Shown: positions 1-7,051 of the stretch, piece by piece | Layout: each line of letters begins with the position of its first letter | Position numbering within the stretch: the stretch's first letter is position 1 | Origin: Pseudomonadales bacterium | GTDB lineage: Bacteria; Pseudomonadota; Gammaproteobacteria; Pseudomonadales; Pseudohongiellaceae | DNA: 32,089 bases | Assembly: GCA_022822865.1 (NCBI GenBank) | Contig: JAJDYJ010000008.1 | Coordinates: 1 to 32,089, forward strand | Direction of reading: 5' to 3' | Made by a program: the position numbers and the translations under genes | The notes under the pieces: model-generated | What the model saw: only the letters and a program-made list of their open reading frames with translations | Told to the model about the DNA's origin: nothing | Database searches by the model: none

Positions 1-240
1 GTGCAACTCGGGTTCGTAAAGTATCAGCCAATCACCGGCGCCGCCGTTGCCGCCGCGGCCGAAAAGAGATCGCAATGTTACGCCGAGTTCCGAATGCGCA
101 TACGTGTGCAAGGGCGCCGGCCGCGGACTGGTGTAAAGCACGCCGTCCACGACTTCGGCGACCATGTGCTCCGGCGCGTCCAGCACGTCCTGATAACTCG
201 CCCGGCGCGGGCTTTCCTTCGTCGGCGTTTCAGGCGGCAT
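1..240 (-). CDS. Uma2-family endonuclease (DUF820), N-terminal part, runs off window
   Basis: Reading the minus strand from the ATG at 240 gives 80 residues starting MPPETPTKESPRRASYQDVL and continuing with VAEVVDGVLYTSPRP and GDWLILYEPEL. These match the opening of Uma2/DUF820 proteins, a PD-(D/E)XK-nuclease-like family common in accessory DNA; the catalytic residues lie beyond the left edge. GAGGAG sits 7-8 nt before the ATG. The gene is preceded by a seven-codon leader ORF and by a copy of the AACTATTTTC leader. Family assignment is fairly secure from the EVVDG and HxYAHSELG pattern. The cellular role is unknown, as for most of the family. Confidence 0.75.
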   Translation of the reverse strand, partial: MPPETPTKESPRRASYQDVLDAPEHMVAEVVDGVLYTSPRPAPLHTYAHSELGVTLRSLFGRGGNGGAGDWLILYEPELH

Positions 241-242
241 GG

Positions 243-266
243 TCATCTCCTCGCGTAATCGGTCAT
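243..266 (-). other. possible seven-codon leader ORF before Uma2
   Basis: ATG at 266 has AGGAG at good spacing and reads MTDYARR then TGA, ending three bases before the Uma2 ATG at 240. Its AGG AGA codons form the ribosome binding site of Uma2. It may couple translation, or may only mark where the leader's original gene was replaced. Confidence 0.3.
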
Positions 267-345
267 GAAATTCTCCTGATGTTGAAGGGTACTTCCAAAT
301 GTTCCCCCGACCGCGGGAAACTTCCACTTTTCGGCGAAAATAGTT
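264..345 (-). repeat. AACTATTTTC leader, type I, copy 1
   Basis: Read on the minus strand, this 82-nt segment begins AACTATTTTCGCCGAAAA and ends at an AGGAG site and ATG. It matches 6488-6570 at most positions, although the genes behind the two copies are unrelated. It probably carries the promoter and ribosome binding site for Uma2. Confidence 0.75.
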
Positions 346-413
346 TGGGATTCAATTGAGGCTGAGCGGGTGCCCCATCAAAATCCCTGTGCTTCTCAAC
401 CGGTGCTTTTAAT

Positions 414-441
414 GTTCCGGATTTTCCGTATAATGTGGAAC
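414..441 (+). promoter_or_regulatory. probable phd promoter and operator
   Basis: A perfect TATAAT lies at 429-434, inside an inverted repeat GTTCC (414-418) / GGAAC (437-441). No good -35 is visible. Antitoxins of the Phd/YefM family usually repress their own promoter, so the inverted repeat is a candidate operator. Confidence 0.4.
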
Positions 442-469
442 TTATACGCCAAGCACAGGGAACTTGAAC

Positions 470-736
470 ATGAAAACCATGACTGCGTCCGAGGCCAGCA
501 AAGAGTTCGGACGCTATCTCGACGCAGCACAGCGCGACCCCGTGGTAGTGACCAAGAAGAACCGCCCGGTTGCGGTTACCGTGTCTTTTCAGGACTGGGA
601 GGAGTTGACCAGACTCCTGGTCGAAGGTGGCCTCGCCCGGGGCCTTGACGACCTGGAACACGGACGTTTTGAAGAACTAAGCGAAAGCGCTACGGCCACC
701 CGCATTGCCCGCTTCAGGAAAGCAGCAATCCCCTGA
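470..736 (+). CDS. type II antitoxin, Phd/YefM family
   Basis: This 88-residue protein begins MKTMTASEASKEFGRYLDAA, and continues with VVVTKKNRPVAVTVS and a WEEL helix. That is the typical Phd/YefM N-terminal DNA-binding fold, with the C-terminal tail that neutralises the toxin. The ATG at 470 follows an AGGGAA site; a TTG at 464 and an ATG at 479 are alternatives. A consensus -10 box lies 35 bp upstream. The toxin expected downstream survives only as a fragment (673-900), so the antitoxin is effectively an orphan. It may act on a toxin elsewhere, or be decaying. Confidence 0.85.
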   Translation: MKTMTASEASKEFGRYLDAAQRDPVVVTKKNRPVAVTVSFQDWEELTRLLVEGGLARGLDDLEHGRFEELSESATATRIARFRKAAIP

Positions 737-900
737 TCGGGCATCTGTACCATGAACCGCGCGGCATCCGCCGGCTGATTTTCAAGAAGCGCTACAACAT
801 CTACTACACGATTCGCGATGAGACCGTTTTCGTGCTTTTCGTTTTAGACGGGCGCATGGGTATCAATCAGAATATCAAGGAATACGGACTGGCAAAATAA
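673..900 (+). pseudogene. ParE/RelE-type toxin remnant, N-terminus missing
   Basis: In a different frame overlapping the end of phd, translation gives HLYHEPRGIRRLIFKKRY and NIYYTIRDETVFVLFVLDGR and then ends at TAA (898-900). This resembles the C-terminal half of ParE/RelE plasmid-stabilisation toxins (strands with xYYxI and VLxGR). The frame is open from 673, but no ATG, GTG or TTG gives a normal start, and the usual 30-40 N-terminal residues are absent. I read it as a toxin gene whose 5' end is gone. It abuts the remnant at 844-984. Confidence 0.6.
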
Positions 901-984
901 TCTGGTGTCTTTGATGCTTCCCAGCCGGTTTTCCACCCGCGCCGCGAGGCCATGCTCCCTGGCGAGTGTATTCGTGGTTTCCAT
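844..984 (-). pseudogene. remnant of a small gene behind a type II leader
   Basis: From the ATG at 984, with AAGGA 8 nt upstream, the minus strand reads METTNTLAREHGLAARVENR, then LGSIKD. It then runs into sequence antisense to the end of the toxin remnant and stops at 844. The leader before it is homologous to that of the 17039 gene, which also begins METT, but the bodies differ after four codons. The small protein was probably truncated where the Phd/ParE DNA joins, near position 900. Confidence 0.4.
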
Positions 985-1070
985 TGCCTGTTTCCTTGGG
1001 CGCATTTCATAACCACAATGCAATCTAGACACAGGTTGCCGGATATGCCTGGAAAACGGGGAAAATAGTT
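985..1070 (-). repeat. AACTATTTTC leader, type II, copy 1
   Basis: On the minus strand it begins AACTATTTTCCCCGTTTTC and includes CAACCTGTGTCTAGATT. It aligns almost without gaps to 16955-17038, where the matching stretch is CAATCTGTGACTAAATT. A GGCGGC/GCCGCC hairpin lies just to its right, near 1074-1090. Confidence 0.7.
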
Positions 1071-1112
1071 GGAGGCGGCGGAGCCGCCTGGCCCATCCAC
1101 TGTACAAAATAA

Positions 1113-1514
1113 TCAGACCCAGTTTTCCAGGCGCAGCCCTGCTACTCGGTCGAATTCCTTGAGGTTGTTGCTTACCAGGGTGAGTCCTTCGCTGCGGGCG
1201 TGCCCCGCGATGTGAAGATCGTTTACGCCAAGCGATTTCCCGCTGCGCTCGAGTTCCGCGCGAATCTCTCCGTAATGCCCCGCGGCGCGATAACCGTATT
1301 CCAGTACTGTCAAGCGCGAAACGAAGTCATTGACATTGCGGGCGTTGCGGTCGGGATATGCGCTTTTTTCCACGCCATGCATCAGTTCGGCAAGGGTGAT
1401 TGAGCTGATGCACAGGCGCTCGGCGTGGCGATTGAAGGTTTCCCGCACGTATTCCGGCCGCCGCTTGATCACATAAATGGCGATGTTCGTGTCCAGCATG
1501 TACTTCAGCGTCAA
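1113..1514 (-). CDS. vapC: VapC-type PIN-domain ribonuclease toxin
   Basis: This 133-residue PIN-domain protein is a metal-dependent RNase toxin. Visible acidic positions are D8 in LDTN, E43 in AELMHG and D99 in [11 protein letters not shown], followed by the SNNLKEF segment, matching the usual VapC active-site order and length. I chose the TTG at 1514 because it overlaps the vapB stop (TTGA) and has GAGG about 8 nt upstream; the ATG at 1499 would remove five residues (MTLKY). It forms an operon with vapB. The module sits where the left copy of the 16626-type gene has lost its 3' part. Confidence 0.88.
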   Translation of the reverse strand: MTLKYMLDTNIAIYVIKRRPEYVRETFNRHAERLCISSITLAELMHGVEKSAYPDRNARNVNDFVSRLTVLEYGYRAAGHYGEIRAELERSGKSLGVNDLHIAGHARSEGLTLVSNNLKEFDRVAGLRLENWV

Positions 1515-1744
1515 AGTTCTTCCCTCTCCGCCTGCTGCTGCGACGGGCGTTCCGGCATAAAATCGTCGCTTACGCTTTCGCGGGAATCGAAAAAGCTGTC
1601 CCAACTGCTCCCCAGCGGAGCCAGCACCCTGTCCTTCCCGGAGACTCGAACGCTGACCTGTTTGACGTCCTCGGGAAATCTGCATTCCGCGGGCAGTCTT
1701 ACCGCCTGTGTGCGATTGTTCCGAAAAACCGACCCCTTGTGCAC
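1511..1744 (-). CDS. vapB: VapB-type antitoxin
   Basis: The 77-residue product contains [19 protein letters not shown], the AbrB/SpoVT-like DNA-binding strand pattern of VapB antitoxins. Its tail, WDSFF...DDFMPER, is typical of the toxin-binding end. The GTG at 1744 is preceded by AGGAG at 8 nt spacing; a longer frame to 1801 would run through the promoter. It is translated just ahead of vapC with a 4-nt overlap, as usual for these modules. Autoregulation is likely through the palindrome at 1764-1780. Confidence 0.85.
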   Translation of the reverse strand: MHKGSVFRNNRTQAVRLPAECRFPEDVKQVSVRVSGKDRVLAPLGSSWDSFFDSRESVSDDFMPERPSQQQAEREEL

Positions 1745-1763
1745 GATCTTTGCTCCTGCTGCT

Positions 1764-1801
1764 ATATACCGAAAGTATATGCCAGCAATCTTCAATTGCA
1801 A
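1764..1801 (-). promoter_or_regulatory. vapBC promoter and operator palindrome
   Basis: On the minus strand, TTGCAA (1796-1801) and TATACT (1774-1779) are 16 bp apart. The -10 box lies in the inverted repeat ATATAC-N5-GTATAT (1764-1780), a typical position for a VapBC binding site. Confidence 0.55.
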
Positions 1802-1818
1802 AGCGGTGCTGTCATGGA

Positions 1819-1893
1819 CTAGGTATCGTGAAGAGGCATGCCCGATTTCTCCAGTTTCCGGCTGCTGGCCAAGGTGTCAAGTTTTGCGTCCAT
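1819..1893 (-). pseudogene. truncated copy of the 16626 coiled-coil gene
   Basis: The ATG at 1893 reads [20 protein letters not shown], the same 20 residues as the intact gene at 16626. It then diverges into LHDT and a stop. Nucleotide identity ends at GGGCATGCC (1835), where vapBC-associated sequence begins. About 80 C-terminal residues, including the membrane segment, are missing. Confidence 0.8.
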
Positions 1894-2014
1894 TTTCCTC
1901 TCCCGAATCGTGTGAATGGCGTATGAAGGGGCTTTCCGTTTCCCGGCGCCCGTGCTTCCGGAGTTGAAAATAGTCGCATTCCGCCGAATTGCCTTGTTTC
2001 CGGGGAAAATAGTT
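1894..2014 (-). repeat. AACTATTTTC leader, type III, copy 1
   Basis: This is a 121-nt segment on the minus strand beginning AACTATTTTCCCCGGAAAC and ending just before ATG 1893. It is nearly identical to 16505-16625. A second partial box (GACTATTTTCAACTCC) lies inside it, near 1955-1975. Confidence 0.8.
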
Positions 2015-2038
2015 GGGGGTCGGGTGATTGGGCCCAAA

Positions 2039-2092
2039 AACCAGAACCCCCGGCCGAGGCCGGGGGTTCTGGTTGGGGGCGGCGAAGCCGCC
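2039..2092 (-). terminator. hairpin terminator of RTX gene 1, with companion hairpin
   Basis: A 15-bp perfect stem, CCAGAACCCCCGGCC and its complement with a 2-nt loop (2041-2072), is followed on the minus strand by TTTTT. It is a strong rho-independent terminator. Between it and the RTX stop is a smaller hairpin, GGCGGC-GAA-GCCGCC (2078-2092). The other RTX gene has the same arrangement. Confidence 0.8.
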
Positions 2093-2109
2093 GGGGTTTG
2101 GGCCTGAGC

Positions 2110-5100
2110 CTAGATGAAGATTCCTGCGCCGGCTCCGCCAGCATCCCAATCGGTTGGACTGAAGGCAGTTCCCTGAAGGAAAATGACCATGTCAGTGCTG
2201 GCATCGTAATCTCCGTTGCCGTTCACATCGAAAAGCAACCAAATCCCTTGCTCCAGCGCCACTGAACCTTCTTCGGTACCGGCATTCGCTGCCTGTGAAA
2301 TGACCGCGATGGAGTAGCTCTTGGTGATCATGCTTGCACCAACGTCCGGAGCGTTGGGATCGGTTTCCCTTGACTCGAACAGGCCATTGCCGTTACCCAG
2401 GAAGGTGGCCAGATTCCTGGCTGCACCATCTGTCATGTCGGCATCACCGTCGATGGATGTGTATCTGGCTTGCCGGGCAGTGGAAGCATCATCATCGTGA
2501 TCCCATGTCTGCCAATCGTCCCACTCACTGGCCGTTACTCCATTGGTGTTCTTGATATCACCCCTCAAGGAACTTGAGAGCCCCCTGGAAAGATCAATCT
2601 TGTCGGCGGAAGTGTCAAAACCGATGATCTTGTCATGACCGCCGAGCAGGGTATTGACGCCGCTGACGATGGCGAATCTGGCCAGGGAATCCGCGGCGGA
2701 ATCGATGATGAATTCATCGGCTCCACCACCGCCGGTCAGCGTATCCCCGCCGAGACCGCCCGTGATCTCGTCGGCGCCGTCGCCGCCTGTCAGCTCGTCA
2801 ACGCCACTGCCTCCAACCAGTTCCAGGTTTCGCGTCAGCGCATTCGCGGTGCCGTCGCCATCCGGGTCGTTGGCGTTGAAGGTGACGCCGCCGGAGTTGT
2901 CCTGTGCATCCACGAGTTCCAGGTTCGCCAAAGTGCTTCCCTTCACCGTGAGCTTCGCGTTGCCATCGATAATCAACTCTTCGACGGCGGAGGAAGTCAG
3001 GGTGAACTCGTTCACATAGTCGCTCGCCCTGGCCCGCTGGTTGGCTGCGGTTGTATTGCTGCTGTGCGCCGAGGCGCTGGAGTTGATGTTGATCACTTCG
3101 ATGTCTTCGCCAGTGGTCAGCGTCAACTTTGCCAGCCCTTTCTGGTTGCCTGGCGCTCTCGTGTCATTGCGACCAAGCGCGGTCAGCATCACGTCCAGTT
3201 CGCCACTGGCCCGGGCTTGACCGGATTCCCTTTCCGCCAGTTCATGCGTGATCATGGTGCTTGTGTCCGTGCTGCGGCCGACTCCACTACCCCGAACGCC
3301 ACTGACATTGATGCCCATGCCGTCCGCCATGTTTTCCAGGGTCACGTTACCGGTGTCCGCGCTGACAAGGACGTCATTCACGATGCCAAGTTGTGCAATG
3401 TCGTAATCGCCACTGCCCAGAGCCACATTCAGTGTCTCGAACCCGGTGTAGATGGAATGGGTCTTGTTGTCCGCGTCCATGTAGGTCGAACCGGTCGTGG
3501 TGGTCAGGTGCAGCACGTCCACACCGTCTCCGCCGTCAATGCGGCTCTCGCTGTTGTTCATCCTGCCGGAGTAGACATCGTTGCCTGCGCCGAGATCGAC
3601 CATGAGACCGTCGTTTCGGAGCATCCCGGTAACAGTCACTCTATCGTTGCCATCGCCGGTATCGATGTTTTCCAGCTTGCCTGTCACACTGGTTCTCAGC
3701 GTAACGGTGTCGTTGCCGGAACCGCCCATGACCATGGTCAGCGAGCCGAGCTCGTCGGAATCCGCAGCTTGCCGCCCCGCTTGAGATACGAAGCGATTGT
3801 TGCCTGAGCTTTCGCTGGCATCGATCGTCTTCAAATCTTTCATGCCGGACAACCCGGACATCGATACGCCCCCGGCGCCTGAAACCATTATTGACTCAAG
3901 CGTCTCCGAGGCGTGTTCCTGATCGAAATCCTGAACGCCCAGCACCAGCCTGGCATTGGCGGTGATATTCAGGGTCTTGACCTCGTCGGAGGCCAGGTCG
4001 AACGCGGAAGCTCCCGCAACCGTGATATCGATGTTTTCCGCCGAGCCGGCACCTTTGACGCAAAGTTTGCCAGCCTGTTTGACCGCGCCCCAGGATTCGA
4101 AGGAACCGTACTCGTTGACGGTCACGGACAAGTCTTCCGGCATGTCTTTTCCATCGGCCATCTTGGACTCGTTGTTGACCAGCACGATCGCTTCGGTGTT
4201 GTGCAGGTGGACTTCCTCGATGGAGTCCGAATGCACCTTGAGGGTGGGGCCCACGCCGACTCCGGTTTCCGTCTTCATGTCCGCTTCCCTGCCAGGCTCT
4301 CTTGAGAAAGTCACGCCCTGAAGCGTTCCTCCGTCCGCCTGCTGGAATTTGCCTGTTTTTGTATTGAATACGATAGCTTCAGCCGGATCCGCACCATCAT
4401 TGATTGCAGTAGTACCATCCGATTGGAACAGAGGTATAAGTCCATCTTCGTCTGCATCTCCTGCCTTGACAATACTTGTGTCAGTGGAGCCTACGGTGAT
4501 TCCGACAAGCAGTTCCTTGTTCTCATCCAGAAGAAAATCATCACTATCCAGGAACAGGCTGTATGTTCCCGCCTCGACGTCTTCTGTAGTTCCCTCAGCC
4601 CGCTCTACTCCGTCCACGCTGACGCTGGTGACGGTCATGGATTGAACTTTGTCGCTGTCGCCGCTATCGACGGTAATGCTGGCGCCGCCCTTAACCATAA
4701 CCGAGCCGGTGTGGCCGGCGGACCCGATATGCACCATGGACGACGCAGAGGCTTCCACATCAACCATGCCGCCGGCGCCGACAATGGTGACATTGCCGCT
4801 GAACGCTCTTTCTGCGCCGACCATTGCGCCATCCACGGTGACATTAACCATGGTTTCGTCGTCCCGGCCGAATCGGTCCAGGTTGACGCTTTCGAGCCCC
4901 GTCCAGTCACCGAGGTTGGCGTCGATGCTGCCCACGGTGCTGATAACGACATTCTCGACGTTGCTGATGTCTTCCGCTCCGAGGCGAAGCGTATCGTTGG
5001 GATTGACGCCGAAAATGTGAATGGTGTCGCTGCCCGCGCCGCCGTCGATGCTGTCGAAGGAGTTCAGGGTCGCGTTGAAGAGACCGTCAGCGCCCTGCAC

Positions 5101-5745
5101 CGGCTGGGCCACAAAGGTGTCGTCCGCTTCGCCGCCCATGAAGTCGTCGATGGTCGGCGTGAGGACGTAACGCATGCCCATCACCGGCTCTTCCGGCGGC
5201 GCCGGGGGGTTGTCGATGGCGTCGATGGCCATCGTCACGCTGTCGGCGTCGGCGGTGACGCCGTCGAGGACGTCCGCGGAAGGCTCCGCCATGCGGGCGT
5301 TCAGCGTATAATGTTCGGCAACCTGGATCTGGTTGGCGAAAGCCATCGCCGCCATGCCGAGGTCGGCGTAGGCCGGATGGTCCATGCCCGTCATGGCGAT
5401 GTCGTGCAGGGCGCCGACCACCGCCAGCGCGAGCGCGCCGCGGGTCATGCCGTCGTTCAGCAGACCGGTGACGATGCCTTCGGCCGCGGTCATCAGTTCG
5501 GCGGAGACGTTGTCGCCGAGCACGTTGCCGAGGAAGTCCTTCGCGAATTCCTCGCTGGTGGAAAAGTTCGGGTATGTGGCCTGGAAGGCATCGGACGAAG
5601 CGATATGGTTCGCCAGCTCTTCCAGCGTCATCCCGCCGTCGACGGAGTCGACCCAATCACCAAGTCTTTCGGTGCCTGGGGCCTCGCCGAGCATGGCTAC
5701 CGACAATGCGATAATGCCGGTTCTGGTTTCAGCGGTTACTGCCAT
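2110..5745 (-). CDS. RTX-type secreted surface (S-layer-like) protein, copy 1
   Basis: The product is 1211 residues. Residues 1-185 form a helical domain (SVAMLGEAPGT, SSDAFQATYP, FLGNVLGDNVSAEL) nearly shared with the copy at 12978 and resembling DUF4214-like N-termini of RTX surface proteins. A long repetitive beta-rich, Asp/Gly/Thr-rich middle follows. Around 978-1010 are nonapeptide calcium-binding repeats (GGDGADEITGG, GGLGGDTLTGG), then the IIGFDTSADKIDLS segment typical of type I secretion substrates. Near 1175-1190 there is a DVNGNGDYDASTD calcium-loop-like motif. There is no signal peptide, as expected for type I export. The start is set by AAGGAG 8 nt upstream and by identity to the other copy. 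S-layer function is inferred from architecture and from sapC nearby; an adhesin is possible. Confidence 0.85.
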   Translation of the reverse strand: MAVTAETRTGIIALSVAMLGEAPGTERLGDWVDSVDGGMTLEELANHIASSDAFQATYPNFSTSEEFAKDFLGNVLGDNVSAELMTAAEGIVTGLLNDGMTRGALALAVVGALHDIAMTGMDHPAYADLGMAAMAFANQIQVAEHYTLNARMAEPSADVLDGVTADADSVTMAIDAIDNPPAPPEEPVMGMRYVLTPTIDDFMGGEADDTFVAQPVQGADGLFNATLNSFDSIDGGAGSDTIHIFGVNPNDTLRLGAEDISNVENVVISTVGSIDANLGDWTGLESVNLDRFGRDDETMVNVTVDGAMVGAERAFSGNVTIVGAGGMVDVEASASSMVHIGSAGHTGSVMVKGGASITVDSGDSDKVQSMTVTSVSVDGVERAEGTTEDVEAGTYSLFLDSDDFLLDENKELLVGITVGSTDTSIVKAGDADEDGLIPLFQSDGTTAINDGADPAEAIVFNTKTGKFQQADGGTLQGVTFSREPGREADMKTETGVGVGPTLKVHSDSIEEVHLHNTEAIVLVNNESKMADGKDMPEDLSVTVNEYGSFESWGAVKQAGKLCVKGAGSAENIDITVAGASAFDLASDEVKTLNITANARLVLGVQDFDQEHASETLESIMVSGAGGVSMSGLSGMKDLKTIDASESSGNNRFVSQAGRQAADSDELGSLTMVMGGSGNDTVTLRTSVTGKLENIDTGDGNDRVTVTGMLRNDGLMVDLGAGNDVYSGRMNNSESRIDGGDGVDVLHLTTTTGSTYMDADNKTHSIYTGFETLNVALGSGDYDIAQLGIVNDVLVSADTGNVTLENMADGMGINVSGVRGSGVGRSTDTSTMITHELAERESGQARASGELDVMLTALGRNDTRAPGNQKGLAKLTLTTGEDIEVININSSASAHSSNTTAANQRARASDYVNEFTLTSSAVEELIIDGNAKLTVKGSTLANLELVDAQDNSGGVTFNANDPDGDGTANALTRNLELVGGSGVDELTGGDGADEITGGLGGDTLTGGGGADEFIIDSAADSLARFAIVSGVNTLLGGHDKIIGFDTSADKIDLSRGLSSSLRGDIKNTNGVTASEWDDWQTWDHDDDASTARQARYTSIDGDADMTDGAARNLATFLGNGNGLFESRETDPNAPDVGASMITKSYSIAVISQAANAGTEEGSVALEQGIWLLFDVNGNGDYDASTDMVIFLQGTAFSPTDWDAGGAGAGIFI

Positions 5746-5850
5746 TTTGTGTACTCCTTGATATCAAGTTTCAGTTTTCGTCGTGGTCAGTTTGCGCAAA
5801 CTGACCGCCAACTCGTCATGCGAGCATAAACAAGACACCCCGAAGCGCAT
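5746..5850 (-). promoter_or_regulatory. conserved 105-nt leader of RTX gene 1
   Basis: It is about 95% identical to the leader of the second RTX gene. It contains a perfect 22-bp palindrome (5785-5806: GGTCAGTTTGC followed by its reverse complement) and a 12-bp palindrome CTTGATATCAAG (5757-5768) overlapping the AAGGAG ribosome binding site. Candidate functions are a protein-binding operator or RNA hairpins gating translation. Beyond it, 5851-6058 holds no gene I can support. Confidence 0.65.
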
Positions 5851-6058
5851 GTGACTGTAATCACACAAGTTCGGGATTGCCGGCTTTTGGGCCGGCGCCG
5901 CCTGTCAGCCCGCGATTTTCCTGTGCTGCAAACCAGTCAGGGCCACGAGCAAGCAGACTTGGTGCGCGATGTTACTACTAATAGGAGGGGTGGAACAACA
6001 TTTGGCAGGGATTTCCGCCATGCATCGTCTCCGTGCGGCGGAATGCGGAATCCAGCAG

Positions 6059-6322
6059 TCAATACAGGATGGCCAGTATCGTAAGTTGCATGGCGATTAC
6101 CGCAAGCGTGGATGCCATCATCATGCCTATGAGGAATTTCTGCGAACGGTGCATGTCCGCGCGCATGCTTGCGAAGCCCACTTCCATTTTGGCATCCATT
6201 TTGGTGAACCGCTTGTCCACGGCGCCGAACCGCTTGTCCACGGCGCCGAACCGACGGTCGAGTTCGGCGGTGAGGTATTCCTTGGTCACGAGATTCTTCA
6301 TGGCGTCGTTTACAACTTCCAT
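6059..6322 (-). CDS. small coiled-coil protein with C-terminal membrane helix, N-terminally short
   Basis: The product is 87 residues starting MEVVNDAMKNLVTKEYLTAE. It has a charged coiled coil with RFGAVDK repeated in tandem, then a hydrophobic C-terminus (LIGMMMASTLAVIAMQL) that should anchor it in the inner membrane. It aligns to the 16626 protein from that protein's residue 29 onward (VEVVNDAM, LVTK, AELDRRF), so it lacks the N-terminal [13 protein letters not shown] segment. The GGAGGGAAAA before the ATG supports the start. The overall plan resembles DUF1640/CCDC90-like proteins; function is unknown. It is divergent from the 6568 gene. Confidence 0.7.
   Translation of the reverse strand: MEVVNDAMKNLVTKEYLTAELDRRFGAVDKRFGAVDKRFTKMDAKMEVGFASMRADMHRSQKFLIGMMMASTLAVIAMQLTILAILY
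6209..6250. repeat. 21-bp tandem duplication, two copies
   Basis: The unit CCGCTTGTCCACGGCGCCGA plus one A occurs twice in a row and encodes the doubled RFGAVDK in the minus-strand gene. In-frame units like this can expand or contract the coiled coil. Confidence 0.9.
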
Positions 6323-6444
6323 TTTTCCCTCCAAAACATGGTGATTCGCGGATGGGACGCGTGTCGGTCTTCGCGGCGGCCTAGCCCCTGAGGTTGAATG
6401 TAGCCGCGTTTCGACCAATTGCCTCGTTTTCGGGAAAAATAGTT
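6323..6444 (-). repeat. AACTATTTTC leader, type III, diverged copy
   Basis: On the minus strand it begins AACTATTTTTCCCGAAAAC, continues with AGGCAATT, and runs 122 nt to the ATG at 6322. The first ~55 nt align to the 16505 leader; the rest has drifted, but the length is kept. Confidence 0.65.
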
Positions 6445-6487
6445 TTTTGCGCGATTTCGGACGAAATCGGCATGGAACGGGTTTTCG

Positions 6488-6567
6488 AACTATTTTCGCC
6501 GAAAAGTGGAAGTTTCTTGCGGCCGGGGGGAACATTTGTCCGTACCCGCCAACATCAGGAGATTTTC
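6488..6567 (+). repeat. AACTATTTTC leader, type I, copy 2
   Basis: It begins AACTATTTTCGCCGAAAAGT and ends with CAACATCAGGAGATTTTC just before the ATG at 6568. It matches the leader before Uma2 (264-345) closely. Only 43 bp separate it from the oppositely directed type III box, so this is a divergent promoter region. Confidence 0.75.
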
Positions 6568-6894
6568 ATGGCCAATTCACACGCGGAAGACGCAACCGGC
6601 ATCGCGGCAGCCATCAGGCCGCTCGCGACCAGGAAGGAACTGGACGAATCCGAGCAGCGGCTCAACGCCGCAAGTGAGGAGCTACGCAGCAATATGCTTG
6701 AGGAAATGAAGGAGCGCGAAGAACGAATTCGCGAGGAACTGAAAGCCGACATGGAAGAGGCTGTGGAGAAAATCCGGTTTTTCAGCCCCGAGTTTGCCTT
6801 TGTGGTGCAAGCATTGATCACCGGCGTGGCGGCTGGATTGGCGTTAGGTTTTATGGCGTTGGGATTTGTGGAGTTCATGACGTGGATCTTTTAG
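6568..6894 (+). CDS. small coiled-coil membrane protein
   Basis: The product is 108 residues. The N-terminus (MANSHAEDATGIAAAIRPLA) leads into a strongly charged helix rich in Glu, Arg and Lys (EEMKEREERIREELKADMEE, about residues 48-70). A C-terminal hydrophobic stretch, VVQALITGVAAGLALGFMAL, probably crosses the membrane, with a second hydrophobic turn to the end. AGGAG lies 6 nt before the ATG. It is not clearly homologous in sequence to the other small genes here but has the same plan (charged coiled coil, then membrane anchor). Function unknown. Confidence 0.65.
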   Translation: MANSHAEDATGIAAAIRPLATRKELDESEQRLNAASEELRSNMLEEMKEREERIREELKADMEEAVEKIRFFSPEFAFVVQALITGVAAGLALGFMALGFVEFMTWIF

Positions 6895-7051
6895 CGACTC
6901 GCGGGTCGGGCGACGAGCTCAGGAGACCCTCGGGCTAATTTCTCCCGGATTCAGGCGTATTCGAAATTCGTTACTACGCTTATGGACAGCGGAGGCGGAA
7001 CGGCCGCGTCCGCCAGGGAAGCCGCGAATTTGGCGGGAAATGAGGTGCGTT

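Larger units (their letters stand above)
1835..5850 (-). repeat. left arm of the large inverted duplication
   Basis: This segment is homologous, in opposite orientation, to 12873-16684. In order it holds the 105-nt leader, an RTX gene, the paired hairpins, the type III leader and the start of the small coiled-coil gene. The leader and 3' flank are nearly identical between arms; the RTX coding middle has diverged. Confidence 0.85.

Noticed and set aside
463..469. Longer start (TTG 464) for the Phd antitoxin
   Set aside because: The ATG at 470 fits the family N-terminus and the ribosome site better.
4423..5829. 468-codon frame antisense to RTX gene 1
   Set aside because: Same shadow effect; it also runs through the leader palindromes.
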